A stretch of 14,206 nucleotides of DNA from JADHUC01 sp964617665 (lineage in GTDB: Bacteria > Planctomycetota > Planctomycetia > Pirellulales > Pirellulaceae): positions 1-14,206 of the forward strand of contig CAZUAH010000355.1 in NCBI GenBank assembly GCA_964617665.1, in the 5' to 3' direction. The notes below the pieces were generated by a model. That model ran no database searches, was not told where the DNA came from, and saw only the letters and a list, made by a program, of their open reading frames with translations. Below, piece by piece: positions 12,809-14,206 of the stretch. Position numbers and translations under genes: made by a program. Each line of letters starts with the position of its first letter. Position 1 is the stretch's first letter.

Positions 12809-14206
12809 TTAGTCAGTCCCAACAGGCTGGTCCAGCGCGTCGAGCGGTTCGATCACCTTCAACTTGTCTTTGGGTATCGCGGCTAGCAGATCCGGCAAGT
12901 CGTAGGCTGTGAGCGCGCCGTGAACCACGTTCACGAACTGGTTCACAGCCAAGGGCGTTTGCACAACGTTGGACCAACCGTTCAAGCAGTTCTTCAGCGT
13001 GACGGAAGCGAATAGTTGCGGCTCCAAAGCTGCCGCGTGCAAAACCGGTGGACCCGCCCGGCCCACGCTGATCAGATGCACTTGGTTGGGCTGATCACCG
13101 GCCTGGTAGCTTCGGAGAAACCGGGCACAGACCAACGCGTCCTCGGTACGCATGGCCACGTATGACGTGCCTAGCAGATAGGCTAAGTACTGCTCCTTCC
13201 AGTCACCGCCAATGTAGTGTGAGATGCCTCGTTTGCCGGATTTCTGCCTGGCCGTCTCGCCAATGCCCCGGAGGTCCACGGCCAGCACCAATTGCCCCTC
13301 CTGAACCAGTTTCTCGATCGGGCCGCCTGGCGCCGCGTCGGCTTGTTTACCGTCGGCGTGTAGATAGACGTAGGCTTGGCCGTCGTGCTCTTTCGGCACA
13401 AAGGCCAGGGCCGGCAGTCGGACGCCTGGCTCGGGATCGAGAATCAGTTTCTCGATTCGATAACCTTCACGTTCGACAGAGCCGCCAGCGGTGCATTTCG
13501 GCTCGGGTAGGTCAGCCAGCTCACGGATTCCCGTGATCCGCCGAACAGCGCCCAACGCCTCGGCTTTGGGCGCTTGCTGCCAGAACTTGGTGCGATCCTT
13601 GGCCAACTTCGCTTCCAGATCACGGTTCAGATCGTACGTATTTCGGGCTCCCGACAGCAACATGACTTGGCCACGCGGCGTGCACAACGCTTGTTCATCG
13701 CTGACGGGCTCGGACTCCGGTTCGGTGATGGCATCATCAATCTCGAGCAGCCAGCGGCGCATCCAGCGGACGGCCCCTACTCGCAACTCGCCGGAAAAAC
13801 CGTGGCGGGCGTCCGTTTCGATCAAGTCGACCCGCTCGGCAAATCCCATCCGACCGTAGAACCGTTTGGCCTGCCGGAAACAGTCCCATGTGCCGCCGAT
13901 GTCGAAGAAGTCGTGCGTGGCAGCGCACATCAGCGTCGGTTTCGGTGCGCGCATCATCACATAGTCGGGATGGTCCATGCCGAATCCGATTGCGCCATGG
14001 ATATTCTGCTCCGCGTCTTGCGGCCCGATGGTTTCGGTCAGCCGACTGAGTGTGGTTAGATAACAGCTCGGTGCGGCGCACGTGATCCGTTCGTCCAACG
14101 CCATCAGGTAACTAGTCAGCGTACCGCCGCCGGAATTGCCCGTGCAGCCGATCCGTTTGGGGTCGATTTCCGGTCGGCTTTGCATGTAGTCGATCGCCCG
14201 CATCCC
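12809..14206 (-). CDS. Two-domain alpha/beta-hydrolase, acetyl-xylan-esterase-like, 5' end missing
   Basis: The frame is open to the right edge, so the N-terminus is not in the window; at least 465 residues are visible. Counting from the first visible Met (14203), the first hydrolase domain has the nucleophile motif GNSGGG (S24), a likely acid in ATHDFFDIGG (D98 or D101) and the histidine in TDARHGFS (H134). This order, and the surrounding DYMQSRPEIDPKRIGCTGNS, fit the AXE1/DLH-like esterases that remove acetyl groups from polysaccharides such as xylan. A second alpha/beta-hydrolase-like domain follows (about 260-440: AYVYLHADGK, LAVDLRGIGET, QVHLISVGRAGPP). There the nucleophile elbow reads VGRAG, without the serine, so this half is probably inactive and structural. 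It is the first gene visible in the right-hand minus-strand group. Confidence 0.75.
   Translation of the reverse strand, partial: GMRAIDYMQSRPEIDPKRIGCTGNSGGGTLTSYLMALDERITCAAPSCYLTTLSRLTETIGPQDAEQNIHGAIGFGMDHPDYVMMRAPKPTLMCAATHDFFDIGGTWDCFRQAKRFYGRMGFAERVDLIETDARHGFSGELRVGAVRWMRRWLLEIDDAITEPESEPVSDEQALCTPRGQVMLLSGARNTYDLNRDLEAKLAKDRTKFWQQAPKAEALGAVRRITGIRELADLPEPKCTAGGSVEREGYRIEKLILDPEPGVRLPALAFVPKEHDGQAYVYLHADGKQADAAPGGPIEKLVQEGQLVLAVDLRGIGETARQKSGKRGISHYIGGDWKEQYLAYLLGTSYVAMRTEDALVCARFLRSYQAGDQPNQVHLISVGRAGPPVLHAAALEPQLFASVTLKNCLNGWSNVVQTPLAVNQFVNVVHGALTAYDLPDLLAAIPKDKLKVIEPLDALDQPVGTD

Overview
The window looks like a scaffold piece from a member of the Planctomycetota, probably a Pirellulales-type organism. 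This is inferred from protein style: Tat-exported Gfo/Idh/MocA and BNR_4-type proteins with NRREF(L/V)K motifs, a ceramidase-like secreted protein, a large two-domain esterase, a y4qK-like tyrosine recombinase, and intergenic spaces full of long GC-rich palindromes. A run of 10 N (11015-11024) marks an assembly gap, so this is a draft or metagenome assembly.

Left part (1-4020), all genes on the minus strand, looks like an accessory region. It holds the 5' part of a ceramidase-like secreted protein, a small unknown gene that starts at TTG and whose C-terminus is encoded by a palindrome, a ParE-type toxin with its antitoxin, another unknown small gene, and a tyrosine recombinase that has decayed. 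The recombinase reading frame can be followed from 4020 to 2596, but it is broken by an in-frame amber codon (3817-3819) and by a 110-bp palindromic insertion flanked by CTAG on both sides. Removing the insertion and one CTAG restores the frame exactly.

Middle (4021-5652): a single plus-strand gene for a Tat-exported Gfo/Idh/MocA oxidoreductase, with a possible promoter and a good ribosome binding site.

Right part (5653-14206), all minus strand, looks like a secreted polysaccharide-degradation locus. In transcription order it has a two-domain acetyl-xylan-esterase-like hydrolase (cut by the window edge), a secreted M20/AbgB-like amidohydrolase, a secreted protein resembling a TIM-barrel glycoside hydrolase, a secreted alpha/alpha-toroid lyase-like protein, and a Tat-exported BNR_4 beta-propeller protein resembling PL24/PL25 lyases. 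The last two are 10 bp apart, with the SD of the second overlapping the stop of the first. No TonB/SusCD, sulfatase or regulator is visible here. The substrate cannot be read from the sequence; a uronic-acid-containing polysaccharide is my inference. At least five different palindromic repeat types lie between or inside the genes.
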